From Desertivirga arenae (GTDB lineage: Bacteria; Bacteroidota; Bacteroidia; Sphingobacteriales; Sphingobacteriaceae), in NCBI RefSeq assembly GCF_017355785.1, contig NZ_JAFEWE010000023.1, forward strand, positions 1-41,809: a DNA stretch of 41,809 nucleotides, in the 5' to 3' direction. Positions 16,606 to 25,423 of the stretch are shown piece by piece; the stretch's first letter is position 1, and each line of letters begins with the position of its first letter. Both the position numbers and the translations under genes were made by a program. The notes below the pieces were generated by a model. That model was not told where the DNA came from. It saw nothing but the letters and a program-made list of their open reading frames with translations, and did not search any database.

Positions 16606-19108
16606 TTTTAATTGTATCCATAAAGGCATCAATATATCTTGAAAAAAAAGTTTTTGGCGTTAACATTTCCATTTTTGGATATTCGTCGCTTATCTCAATT
16701 GTTGCCATACCTCCTGCTTTTTCCAGCGCCCGTCTTAAATCGTTAGCCTTAGTTAAAGTAAGATCTTCAAATAATAAAACTGGCACAGTGTCTATTATAA
16801 ATATAGATTCTCCTAACCCATTTCTTCCAAATTCATTAATCAAACCGGCTATTTTTGAAGGATCAGGACCAACCTGCCTTAAAGTAATGCTCGCCTTTTG
16901 CTCTTTGTAAAAGTACTCGCTTCCTGAAAAAGCAGCGTGGGTTGCCACTCCCAAGGCAGCATCTAAAACCGCAGGAATGTAAATATCCGGAATTTGAACA
17001 TTGCTACTTTTTAAAATAAACAAACCGGAACGCTTAACCTCAACAGAACTTCCATCCTTAAAGACAAACCTATTCCTGCTATCAAGGCTAGCTTCAGCTT
17101 GCACATCAAGAAAGCCGCTTTGGTCAAGTTTAATTACCCCTCCATTATTAATATGAAGTTCATGAACGTTAAAAACTAAGTTATTTGTTTGATTGATAAA
17201 CACACGGTTGACGTTCTTCAGAATAACTGATTGATACGCCATCTTTTGAGAGATGTCAGACAACTGCTTTTTCCGCTCTTTTTCCTTATCGAGAATGAAT
17301 TTTGGAAATACGCTATTCTTGCTAACCTCACCTTTCAAGTCGATGGTCCAGTTATTATCCGAGGATATATAGTAGAACAAATCATTGTGAAATAAAAAGT
17401 TATTCTGCGAACTTTTAAACTGTTCAAACTTGGATGTAGCAGATGCACCTGTTTTTAGATTGAGAATAAAGATCTTTCTATCCTGAACCCTGAACAATAG
17501 CAGAAAATATTCATTGAATGAGCTAAATCCTATTTCACTAAAGGCAGGGGCGAAAGGTAGGTTTTCTGCAACCAGTTCCCATCCTCGTTCGTGCTTCTTT
17601 GACCATTTATCAAAAAACCTGTAGACCTTCTTATCCGAAGAAATTTGAAAGATCGCTCCATTCCCCGTAATAAATGTCTTAACATTTTGTGGAGTCCGAA
17701 GAAGAAGGGGCAGGTTAGCAAAATACCTATTCTGCTTTTTAGGGCCAGGCATAGATCTCCACAGCTGTTGTAAGGGAAGTTGGAACTCCTGGATATGCTT
17801 CTTATTTTTCTGCTGACGTTTTGAGAGAGAAACTTTCCCCTCCGAATCTATGGCAATCCAATAGTTGAAAAAGTCGTGATATTCACTCATCAACCTTTGC
17901 ATCTCCTCCGATCGCTGGCTATCTACAGAGGAAATAAAAAACACCTCCTTTTTAACGCTTTTATCCGAAAATCTCTCGATAAAGCGTTGAATTCCTTTCA
18001 CGGGATGCAAACAGCCACTCAAAATTTTGCTACTTTCTATCAATTCATGAACGCTGCCGAATGAAAGCTTATAGAAATCTTCACCAACAGCATAAGCAAC
18101 GCAATCCATATCCGTTTTTGGGTGTTTTGCTATCGCCAGCATTATTGCATAAGCTATTGCTTTGGGAGTGCCCCAGTTTTTCAGGGAAACATCAATGAGC
18201 AAAAACCGCTGCAGTTTATTATTTTGAGGAGGAACCTCCCGGTTAAGATACAAGGCTTCATTATTGGCTAATCTTGATAAAAATAAGAGATCATCATTCG
18301 CAAATTCAGATATGAGGAGTTTATCGAAGTCGCCTTTGTTAGTCAGATCAGAAACGCCTCCAATAGGTTGTTCGCTTGGTAATGAATTATGGAAAGGTAT
18401 AGTTAGTGCGCTCCATAAGTGTCGGATGAGCACGGCGATAGAATGAGTTTGTTGATCAGCTATCCATTGATCAATTAAGCTTTCCGGCTTTACAATTGGA
18501 TTTGTGATCTTAAGATCGGTGATTACTTCTTCACCCAACTCAGCTAATGAAGCCATTCTTTCCAGAATCACTTCGGCATTCGGGAACCTTCTTTCAAGTA
18601 AACTGAGGGTCCGGATCTCCTGTATAATTAGCTCTCCTGTTAAAAACCCCTTTTCAACTAGCTTGTCTTTAGCAGAAGGATCCGAAGTATAATCACTAAC
18701 TATTCTTCTTGATTTGCTGATAGAAACTATATTATGGCAGGATTCGAAAATTGCTTGCAGTAAAAGCAACCGCTTTTCGCCTTCTTTATACTGAGAAGGC
18801 AATTCTGATAAAAGTTTACAGAAGGAAACAGCACGAGCAAGGTCACTATCTTCGGTGGTATTAAGAGCTTTTAACAGAATACTATATACAACGTCTATAT
18901 TACTTGATCCTTCGGCGTTGGTAGCGATTACTGCAAGCAATAAAGACCCAAACGGAGGTAATCCCTGCGGACTAAGCTTTCGCAGCATCGCGATGATAAA
19001 ATCACGGTAGGCAATAGTACTCGAATTAGGAATAGCCAAAACTTCTGTACCCTCTTCCCATTGCCAGAAGTAGTCGTGGTAAGATTGAAAGTATCTGTTG
19101 AAATTCAT
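16595..19108 (-). CDS. vWA plus beta-propeller protein of a MoxR ternary system
   Basis: An 837-residue protein. Residues 1 to about 290 are helical and unassigned. Residues about 300-430 are a von Willebrand A domain with RFLLIDVSLKNWG as the MIDAS strand; the motif reads D-x-S-x-K, so the second serine of DxSxS is missing. Residues about 460-690 are short beta-repeats (TFITGNGAIFQISSDKKVYRF, KIFILNLKTGAS, FLFHNDLFYYISSDN), read as a beta-propeller. The C-terminus (about 765-810) has LTKANDLRRALEKAGGMATIEI, resembling a ribosomal L7/L12 C-terminal-like domain. The order vWA-propeller beside a MoxR gene is the diagnostic of this system class. Confidence 0.78.
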   Translation of the reverse strand: MNFNRYFQSYHDYFWQWEEGTEVLAIPNSSTIAYRDFIIAMLRKLSPQGLPPFGSLLLAVIATNAEGSSNIDVVYSILLKALNTTEDSDLARAVSFCKLLSELPSQYKEGEKRLLLLQAIFESCHNIVSISKSRRIVSDYTSDPSAKDKLVEKGFLTGELIIQEIRTLSLLERRFPNAEVILERMASLAELGEEVITDLKITNPIVKPESLIDQWIADQQTHSIAVLIRHLWSALTIPFHNSLPSEQPIGGVSDLTNKGDFDKLLISEFANDDLLFLSRLANNEALYLNREVPPQNNKLQRFLLIDVSLKNWGTPKAIAYAIMLAIAKHPKTDMDCVAYAVGEDFYKLSFGSVHELIESSKILSGCLHPVKGIQRFIERFSDKSVKKEVFFISSVDSQRSEEMQRLMSEYHDFFNYWIAIDSEGKVSLSKRQQKNKKHIQEFQLPLQQLWRSMPGPKKQNRYFANLPLLLRTPQNVKTFITGNGAIFQISSDKKVYRFFDKWSKKHERGWELVAENLPFAPAFSEIGFSSFNEYFLLLFRVQDRKIFILNLKTGASATSKFEQFKSSQNNFLFHNDLFYYISSDNNWTIDLKGEVSKNSVFPKFILDKEKERKKQLSDISQKMAYQSVILKNVNRVFINQTNNLVFNVHELHINNGGVIKLDQSGFLDVQAEASLDSRNRFVFKDGSSVEVKRSGLFILKSSNVQIPDIYIPAVLDAALGVATHAAFSGSEYFYKEQKASITLRQVGPDPSKIAGLINEFGRNGLGESIFIIDTVPVLLFEDLTLTKANDLRRALEKAGGMATIEISDEYPKMEMLTPKTFFSRYIDAFMDTIKNGA

Positions 19109-19855
19109 CTACAAAGCTGTCTCGTTTATATTTTTCATACTTCGTCGAAATGAACCCAAGCTTAGTGCTGAAAGTTGATTTTTTCTGATGACAAAGTAAC
19201 TCGAGTCTTCATTCCAAATGATCCAATTTGTGCCCTTGGCATTCAATATATAAGACAAGTCATCCGATAATAAAGGAGGATAAAGCTCATACCCGGCAGG
19301 GATAATGAAATCCTGATGCTGCCAGTAGACTTTTGCTGCTAGCGGAAGCAGAGGTTTTCCGAGTAAAAAGGCAAAATTAGGCCTGATTATCGCCCAGCTA
19401 ATATTACTTAACCTTATTGCCGGAGCTGTACTCAAGTAGCTTTCAAGAATATTAAGAGGCACAATCATAGCATAAGCTTCTCGTTCAATCAACGTGGGTT
19501 CAAGGCTTATTTTCAGTTTTTCCTCCAAGCCAAAATAATTATGGTTGAGCGAGGGCAGCTTTACTGGTAATCCCCGCTCAATGGGCGACCACAACATTGA
19601 GGGAAGATTCCGTTCCGGGAGCAAGCTGTCTTTAAAAAATAATTTCCCGCCTTTTTCATAATATAACTTCTTGTCAGGAATGCTCTTTACCTCTACAGAA
19701 TTAACCTGATCAGAAGTAAATCCTTTCAGCCATATTAAGCTTTCACAGAAGCCAATCATCAGGTTATTCCAATGCCTGATCGCTCCCAGATCATCCCTTT
19801 GGATATCATCAACAGACAAATAAAAAGTTATAGCGTTTGTAAGATCTTCTGCCAT
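19109..19855 (-). CDS. bpX-type auxiliary protein of the MoxR/vWA system
   Basis: A 248-residue protein whose ATG at 19855 overlaps the end of the MoxR gene by 28 bp and whose stop abuts the vWA start (19108). The C-terminal half has the pattern FAFLLGKPLLPLAAKVYWQHQDFIIPAGYELYPPLL followed by WIIWNEDSSYFVIRKNQLSALSLGSFRRSM, which resembles one of the small bpX families found only between MoxR and vWA genes; I cannot fix the family number. No enzyme motif is visible, so a structural or adaptor role is likely. Confidence 0.65.
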   Translation of the reverse strand: MAEDLTNAITFYLSVDDIQRDDLGAIRHWNNLMIGFCESLIWLKGFTSDQVNSVEVKSIPDKKLYYEKGGKLFFKDSLLPERNLPSMLWSPIERGLPVKLPSLNHNYFGLEEKLKISLEPTLIEREAYAMIVPLNILESYLSTAPAIRLSNISWAIIRPNFAFLLGKPLLPLAAKVYWQHQDFIIPAGYELYPPLLSDDLSYILNAKGTNWIIWNEDSSYFVIRKNQLSALSLGSFRRSMKNINETAL

Positions 19856-20958
19856 AGCCCGTCAATTTCCGTTTGTATATGCTGTTTGTGTTCGCCGTTC
19901 TTTACCCAGGAGCTCCTCGTTTGTACGTATCTTAGTTTATCTTTAATCACGTTCTGCTCTTCGAAAGACAGCTTTCCGCTCTCCCACTTATTCTGTAGCA
20001 GTATTACCTCTTTTATAAGATCTTCTGCATTAGGGGTCTTATTAGCGAAAGCCTGGGGATGTGCACCCTCGGGGCTCTCTTTTTCGATGATCTGATCAAT
20101 AATACCTGACAATATTTCAATCTGCTCTTCTGTATCCCAGATGTACTTCACCACCCATAGATCAGACAAAACAGCAACTTTCCGCCCGCTCATCAAAGCA
20201 CTTGCAGCTAAAAGGTTCTGTATTTTAACAGCCCGTCTGTCGGATACCTTAATGCCCGTATTCCTTAAATTGTGCACGAGGTCTACATATTGTTTTCGAA
20301 TTGGAGAAAGGTCAACCTCCTTTCTCTGTTTCTGCAACTCAAGGATCTCATGAGGCATTATCTCGGACCTGTTAAGTCCCGCATCATTCTGAAGTTTCCA
20401 TCCGGCAAGTAAAACCTGGTCGAGAAGATCGGTATCAACATAATCACATCGCACACGGATTAAAAACCGGTCGAGCAAGGCATTTAAAGCATCATCTTCA
20501 GGCATTACGTTACTTGCTCCGACAAACATCAGCGCAGGTAACTTTCTTGTTTCCTTGCCCCGTCTGAATATCTTTTCGTTAAGGGCAAGTAATAAGCTAT
20601 TGAGAATTGCACTGTTGGCATTGAAAATCTCATCCAGAAAGACCATTGAGGCTTCCGGCATCATTCCTTCAGTATTCGTTATAAGATCTCCGTTCTTAAG
20701 AGCACGAATATCAAAAGGGCCAAAGATCTCGTTAGGCTCGGTGAACCGGGTAAGAAGGTATTCAAAATTTTTTCCTTCAATAATACATTCGGAAAGGCTA
20801 CGAACTATGGCGCTTTTCGCTGTTCCGGGGGGACCTAGTAAAAAAGCATTTTCGTTTGCTATCAAACAGACTCCAAGCAAGTCAACAATTTCATTTTTCC
20901 CTACAAATGAGTTTTTAACGTAAGAAAGAACAGTATTTAATTTATCAATTCCAGTCAT
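19828..20958 (-). CDS. MoxR-family AAA+ ATPase
   Basis: A 376-residue ATPase. Walker A is GPPGTAKS (residues 42-49), Walker B MVFLDE (105-110), sensor 1 GASN (147-150), with LLDRFLIRV (about 161-169) carrying the Arg-finger region. RFTEPNEIFGPFDI is the MoxR-specific segment after Walker A. MoxR ATPases act as chaperones that load or remodel partners carrying vWA domains, often with metal-dependent switching. Here its partner is the vWA protein two genes downstream. The first codons overlap the preceding gene (20945) by 14 bp, so the five genes form one tightly coupled operon. Confidence 0.9.
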   Translation of the reverse strand: MTGIDKLNTVLSYVKNSFVGKNEIVDLLGVCLIANENAFLLGPPGTAKSAIVRSLSECIIEGKNFEYLLTRFTEPNEIFGPFDIRALKNGDLITNTEGMMPEASMVFLDEIFNANSAILNSLLLALNEKIFRRGKETRKLPALMFVGASNVMPEDDALNALLDRFLIRVRCDYVDTDLLDQVLLAGWKLQNDAGLNRSEIMPHEILELQKQRKEVDLSPIRKQYVDLVHNLRNTGIKVSDRRAVKIQNLLAASALMSGRKVAVLSDLWVVKYIWDTEEQIEILSGIIDQIIEKESPEGAHPQAFANKTPNAEDLIKEVILLQNKWESGKLSFEEQNVIKDKLRYVQTRSSWVKNGEHKQHIQTEIDGLWQKILQTL

Positions 20959-21643
20959 AAGGAGGAAGTTCGGGCTTTATAAAATCGGTCCAGAGTTGAG
21001 ATGCATATATTCCCAGGTCTGAACCTATTCGTGGTGCAAAAAAAGGGTGATGAGCTAGCTTTAGATTTCGCTTATCTACGATGCGATTTAAGTACAATTG
21101 CATCAGACATCTACTTTGCTCGAGGTTTTGAAAGCTTAAGCCTTCGTGATTTAAGCTATATGAAATGGCGGAATAATGCCAATCGTGCAAAAGGTTTTCC
21201 AATATTTCGATAAGTGCATCTTCCGGATCTATTACCTTTAATTGGATGAGAATGTCTGGAAGAAAACGAAGGGAAAGGTCTGCAGAAAGGATTGCACCAG
21301 GTGTTATTTGTCCGGGAAATTCCCTGAACAGGTTAGGAAGGTCCTGAGCGCTGTTCTGTCGGTAGAGCAAAAATTGTGCAGCAGTATATAGAATCCTTGC
21401 TCCCCATAGCGCTGCAGCTTCGTCAAATTCCGGAACCTCAAATGGATAATCTAATTGCTCGTCCTCGTACTCACACTGCAAGAAGGTTCCAACTTGCGCT
21501 TGATCCTCTTCGGAAATTGCCGGAAAGTTCCCATACAACATAATCTCCTCATATACGCGTAGATGAGTGATCGTTTTCAAATAAGGTGAAGGTTCTGAAG
21601 ACATTAAAAGATCAAGAAAAAGATTGTGTTTTAAGACAAGCAA
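20945..21643 (-). CDS. First gene of MoxR/vWA operon, bpX-type hypothetical
   Basis: A 232-residue, acidic protein, mostly helical, with FDEAAALWGARILYTAAQFLLYRQ near residues 78-101 and PGAILSADLSLRFLPDILIQLK near 130-152. The position before MoxR and the EAALWGA...YTAAQFLL segment are reminiscent of the bpX4 family, but this is from memory of the motif and is not certain. The start could be 21643 or the ATG at 21604 (MSSEPSPYLK); with 21643 the start lies only 6 bp from the palindrome. Overlap of 14 bp with MoxR. Confidence 0.62.
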   Translation of the reverse strand: MLVLKHNLFLDLLMSSEPSPYLKTITHLRVYEEIMLYGNFPAISEEDQAQVGTFLQCEYEDEQLDYPFEVPEFDEAAALWGARILYTAAQFLLYRQNSAQDLPNLFREFPGQITPGAILSADLSLRFLPDILIQLKVIDPEDALIEILENLLHDWHYSAISYSLNHEGLSFQNLEQSRCLMQLYLNRIVDKRNLKLAHHPFFAPRIGSDLGIYASQLWTDFIKPELPPYDWN

Positions 21644-21649
21644 TTTAGG

Positions 21650-21679
21650 ATTTTCCTGTTAAATATTTAACAGGAAAAT
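21650..21679. promoter_or_regulatory. Perfect 30-bp palindrome at the 5' end of the MoxR/vWA operon
   Basis: Bases 21650-21679 equal their own reverse complement without mismatch; the left half is ATTTTCCTGTTAAAT. It is just upstream of the first bpX-operon gene (6 bp from 21643, or 45 bp from the alternative start at 21604). No T run follows, so an operator for a dimeric repressor, or an mRNA hairpin hiding the start, is more likely than a terminator. Confidence 0.6.
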
Positions 21680-21837
21680 AATTCATTAGCCACTATACTT
21701 TAGCTTTCATTCAACGCGAGCAAAGCTTACGGTACAATTGAGCTGAGACCTGTATATTACTTTTAAAATTCCAGCAGCCAACCTGTTCCAACTATATACG
21801 CTCTTCAGCATTCCAATTCCCTTTAGCTGGTCGCTGG

Positions 21838-21861
21838 GTTATTTATGTATATATAAATAAC
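21838..21861 (-). terminator. Hairpin downstream of the alkaline phosphatase gene
   Basis: A 9-bp perfect stem GTTATTTAT/ATAAATAAC around a 6-nt loop lies 9 bp after the phosphatase stop. AT-only and without a T run, it is a weak terminator at best, but it marks the boundary between the SusCD operon and the bpX operon, which run in the same direction. Confidence 0.4.
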
Positions 21862-21870
21862 TTGGCCGCC

Positions 21871-23739
21871 TTACTTACCAATTTTACCATTCTTCTTCAG
21901 CACCTTTATGATCTTATGAAAGATGTCGGAGTTCGGATAAACTCCCGTAAATTCACGAGCTCCCGGACCGTAGGCAAATACCGGCACCATCACCCCAGTG
22001 TGGTCGTCGGTACTGAAGTTTGCTCGTACCGATCGATTAGCGGCCGATGCATCCAATAAGGACAAGCCGCCAGTCTCATGATCTGCAGTTACAATAACCA
22101 ATGTCTCGCCGTCCTGGTCTGCAAAGCTCAGCGCTTCGCCTACCACCCGGTCGAAATCATGAAGTTCTGTGATTACGTAGGGAAGATCATTCGAATGGCC
22201 ACCATAATCTATCTGCGCACCCTCTGCCATGATAAAAAACCCTTTTTTGCTTTTGGAAAAGAGGCGTACAGTTTCGGTCAGCGCTGTACTTAACATATTT
22301 CCCCTACCGTCTTTTACCGGCCTGCAAACAGAATCATCCAATAATACCAAGTGCCTGCCGTTTTCCACCGCTTTTAATCCATCCAGACTAGTAAGCATGG
22401 AATATCCCTTTTTCTCTAAGGAGGGGATTAAGGTTTTATCAGGATTGTCTGTAAAACTTTTCCTGTTGGAGCCTATCAGGATATCAACATTGCTATTAAG
22501 AAAGTCATGGGCAATGTCAAAGGACATGGAACGGTCCAGACGGTGCGCATAAAAAGCTGCCGGGGTGGCATCGGTTATATCGCCATTGCTGATAATTCCG
22601 CTGCTCATTCCCAAAGCTGCAAGGCGATCAGGTAATGCGGTTAAATTTTTTCCGGCAGCATCTACACCAATATACCGGTTGTTTGTCTTCTGACCAGTGG
22701 CCATAGCAGTGGCGCCTGCAGCTGAGTCGGTGATATCTGAATTGAGGGCCCTAGTACCAGAAAATCCAATATTCCGGAATAATGAAAGATTTAGAGCACC
22801 TCCATTCGCCGCAAGGGCTGCCTGAATCTGATTTAAGCCCATTCCATCCCCAATTAAAAGGATGATGTTTTTGGGTGATTTTTCAATACCGTCGTTTCTA
22901 TAGTGGGGCTGGTATAAGGAGTAAGTCTTAGGACTTTGGTACATTGTCTTATCTCGTTGTGCATAGAATTCGCGCAACTTGTCGGGATGATCCGTCCCTA
23001 TCCAATCCGCTCCGAGGTTCTCCAACTGCATCCAGCTGGTCGGATTATCCTTGGTAGCCCAAAACCTGAAAGGTTTCTCCAGCTGATGTGCTTTGGTCAC
23101 CACCGCCCGTAGCTTCAACAGGTCCCGAGGTGTGGGAGTACCTTTTCCATTCCAGGTGGAATAAGAGCCGAGCGCATCGCTGATCATTCCTATCCGCTTC
23201 AATTGATCCCCACTGTAAGTAATTTCGGGACGTCCATCAAAAAAGATATACTCTGGAAACTCTGAAAACATCGCGGGAGGAGGAATATCCCCACTAAGGA
23301 CAATTCGCACCGAATGCTTTGCTTGTCCAGGGTCAAATACATCACGATAAGCCTGCAAGGATCGTATCAGGACAGGCAGTACCTTCTTGTAATTATCCTT
23401 GAGGTCTATCACCAGTTGCAGGCTACGGCTGGTATCGGCATAGATCCTTCCCCTATTGGCCCGGAAGTACCGGGAAATTGGTGTTAGATACAAGCTGTCG
23501 AGCGTCCTGGATGGATCGATAGACTTTTCCTCATGCGCAACCAGCAGCTTCCCATCCCTCAAAAACACATCGGCTTCTATTGAGCCGAGTCCTGCCTGAT
23601 AGGCCCGTAGAAAGGGAAGATCCTGCTCATAATCGTTGTGACTGTGCCCTCGGTTGATGTTGTATGAGCTTTGGGCATAAGAAGACGCTCCTGCCATTAG
23701 CAAGAAAGAGAGCAGCGGAAAAAAGAATTTTTTGTTCAT
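21871..23739 (-). CDS. Secreted alkaline phosphatase fused to GDPD-like domain
   Basis: A 622-residue protein with signal peptide (residues 1-22, ending SYAQ). Residues about 28-270 resemble a glycerophosphodiester phosphodiesterase/PI-PLC-like TIM barrel: NRGHSHNDYEQDLP, SIEADVFLRDGKLLVAHEE and the late ADWIGTDHP. Residues about 290-620 are an alkaline phosphatase domain with LLIGDGMG (metal site), SDITDSAAGATAMATG carrying the nucleophile region, ADHETGG and DDHTG metal ligands. The fusion would cleave a phosphodiester to a monoester and then release phosphate in one periplasmic or surface protein (inference). It is the third gene after SusC and SusD, 51 bp from SusD. Confidence 0.88.
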   Translation of the reverse strand: MNKKFFFPLLSFLLMAGASSYAQSSYNINRGHSHNDYEQDLPFLRAYQAGLGSIEADVFLRDGKLLVAHEEKSIDPSRTLDSLYLTPISRYFRANRGRIYADTSRSLQLVIDLKDNYKKVLPVLIRSLQAYRDVFDPGQAKHSVRIVLSGDIPPPAMFSEFPEYIFFDGRPEITYSGDQLKRIGMISDALGSYSTWNGKGTPTPRDLLKLRAVVTKAHQLEKPFRFWATKDNPTSWMQLENLGADWIGTDHPDKLREFYAQRDKTMYQSPKTYSLYQPHYRNDGIEKSPKNIILLIGDGMGLNQIQAALAANGGALNLSLFRNIGFSGTRALNSDITDSAAGATAMATGQKTNNRYIGVDAAGKNLTALPDRLAALGMSSGIISNGDITDATPAAFYAHRLDRSMSFDIAHDFLNSNVDILIGSNRKSFTDNPDKTLIPSLEKKGYSMLTSLDGLKAVENGRHLVLLDDSVCRPVKDGRGNMLSTALTETVRLFSKSKKGFFIMAEGAQIDYGGHSNDLPYVITELHDFDRVVGEALSFADQDGETLVIVTADHETGGLSLLDASAANRSVRANFSTDDHTGVMVPVFAYGPGAREFTGVYPNSDIFHKIIKVLKKNGKIGK

Positions 23740-23790
23740 AATAATGAAAGCTGCCGGAATTGACCGGCAGCTATAGATCTAACGGATAGC

Positions 23791-25392
23791 TTACCAACCC
23801 GGGGTCTGCTTGTATTTATTGTTACTTCTGGATATTTCGTCGGGACTAATTGGCCAGGCCATATGTTTGTTCGGATCAAACTTCCTTGCTGGCCATACTT
23901 CCTTAATTGTATAAGAAGAGTTTGGATCTGTTTTCACTGCGTGAATTCGCCCATGCAAAGGAGCATTGATCTTCGCAAAATCGCCCCATCTTTTGAGGTC
24001 ATAAAAGCGGTCGGTCCACTCACAGGCCAGTTCTACCCTGCGCTCGTGCTTCAGATCATCCATCGTCGGACTATTTATGTCAGGTAAGCCAACACGTGCC
24101 CTGACCTCATTCAGCGGCCCCGCTGCATCAGCATTTCGCCCCATTTTAATCAAAGCTTCTGCTTTAAAAAGAAGAATCTCGGCGTAACGCATCAGGGGAA
24201 GATTAAGAGTAGTAGTCGGGTAATCGCCACTAGGATTGATCTGATTATTCGTCCCGGCATTACCATTCGTACCGTAGGAGTATGGCTCCATGTATTTATT
24301 GATTTGGAAACCGGAAAGACTATTGGTCGAGAAATAGGAACGCTCCTCACCAAAGTAGGTAAACTTATCTCCAAACTTCAGGATAGTCACTTCGCGACGC
24401 GGGTCATTCGCTTCGTATTCCTCATAAAGTTCTTCTGTGGGCTGGAAATAGCCCCAACCATTGTAAATACCCCAACCCTTATTTTCAAGAATGACTCCCG
24501 GAAACTCAGAGCCCCCCTGAATTCCCGATGTTACCGACCAGATATATTCTGAGCTCCAGTTATTTGCAGTAGTGAATACGGAGCGATAATTTGCTTTTCC
24601 ACTTCCTTTTCCGGTAATAAGCGCTCTGTTTCCTTCGGATTTGATCTTATCACAAAGGGGAGGAATCAAAGCCCACTTAGAAGGATCGTACTGAGCCAGG
24701 TAAGCATAGGTTTTTACCAGATATCCCCAGGCTGCTACCTTATGCGCACGACCGCGATCGGCAGAGCCGTACGACTCGAAAAAGGGTAACAGTTCTGCTG
24801 CCTTCTCAAAGTCTTTAATAATCTGCTCATAGTTATCTTTCACCGAGGGGAGTTGTGGCGCAATGCGCTTCTCAAACTCGGGGTTTTCAGGACCATCAAA
24901 AGGGACGCCCTGGTCTTTGTGGCCCCAGATATAAGCCAGCCAGAAGTGTGCGAACCCACGAACAAAATAAGCCTCACCAAGAGCCCGGTTTTTCAACGCC
25001 TCAGAAGTATTTGTAGCCGCCGGAACATTCGCAATCACCTGGTTGGCCTTGTTCATCATAAAGTATAGGTCATTCCAGCCTCCGGTGAGATAGCCTTCGC
25101 GGCCAGTTGGTATGAAGTTCTTAATATTTTCCCCATCTGCTTTCACCCTACCAACAATAAGGTCGTCGCTGGCGTTTTGCACCCAGAAAAGGTCTCTTCC
25201 CCAGGTCGACTCGTACCGCATCGGCACATACATGGAAGCTACTGCCTTTTGTACGTCTTCTTCGCTTTGCCAGAAATAGGCAGTGGTGGGAGAACCATTT
25301 GGTTTTGTATCTACCCAGGCATCGTTACAGGCGCTGGTTCCTAAAACAATGGTAAGAACCAGTGCCGGTATATAGTTAATCTTAAATTTCAT
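23791..25392 (-). CDS. SusD/RagB-family nutrient-binding outer-membrane lipoprotein
   Basis: A 533-residue protein. The start at 25392 gives a normal lipoprotein signal (MKFKINYIPALVLTIVLGTSAC), with the lipobox cysteine at residue 22 (LGTSAC). The helical SusD features are present: NDLYFMMNKANQVIANVP, RALGEAYFVRGFAHFWLAYIWG and the C-terminal LLFKAEALIKMGRNADAAGPLNEVRARVGLP and VELACEWTDRFYDLKRWGD. SusD proteins sit as a lid on the SusC channel and bind the ligand. Ligand type cannot be read from it, but the phosphatase downstream points to a phosphorylated compound. Confidence 0.93.
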   Translation of the reverse strand: MKFKINYIPALVLTIVLGTSACNDAWVDTKPNGSPTTAYFWQSEEDVQKAVASMYVPMRYESTWGRDLFWVQNASDDLIVGRVKADGENIKNFIPTGREGYLTGGWNDLYFMMNKANQVIANVPAATNTSEALKNRALGEAYFVRGFAHFWLAYIWGHKDQGVPFDGPENPEFEKRIAPQLPSVKDNYEQIIKDFEKAAELLPFFESYGSADRGRAHKVAAWGYLVKTYAYLAQYDPSKWALIPPLCDKIKSEGNRALITGKGSGKANYRSVFTTANNWSSEYIWSVTSGIQGGSEFPGVILENKGWGIYNGWGYFQPTEELYEEYEANDPRREVTILKFGDKFTYFGEERSYFSTNSLSGFQINKYMEPYSYGTNGNAGTNNQINPSGDYPTTTLNLPLMRYAEILLFKAEALIKMGRNADAAGPLNEVRARVGLPDINSPTMDDLKHERRVELACEWTDRFYDLKRWGDFAKINAPLHGRIHAVKTDPNSSYTIKEVWPARKFDPNKHMAWPISPDEISRSNNKYKQTPGW

Positions 25393-25423
25393 TGCAATGT
25401 CTTTGTTAATCATATAAACAGGA

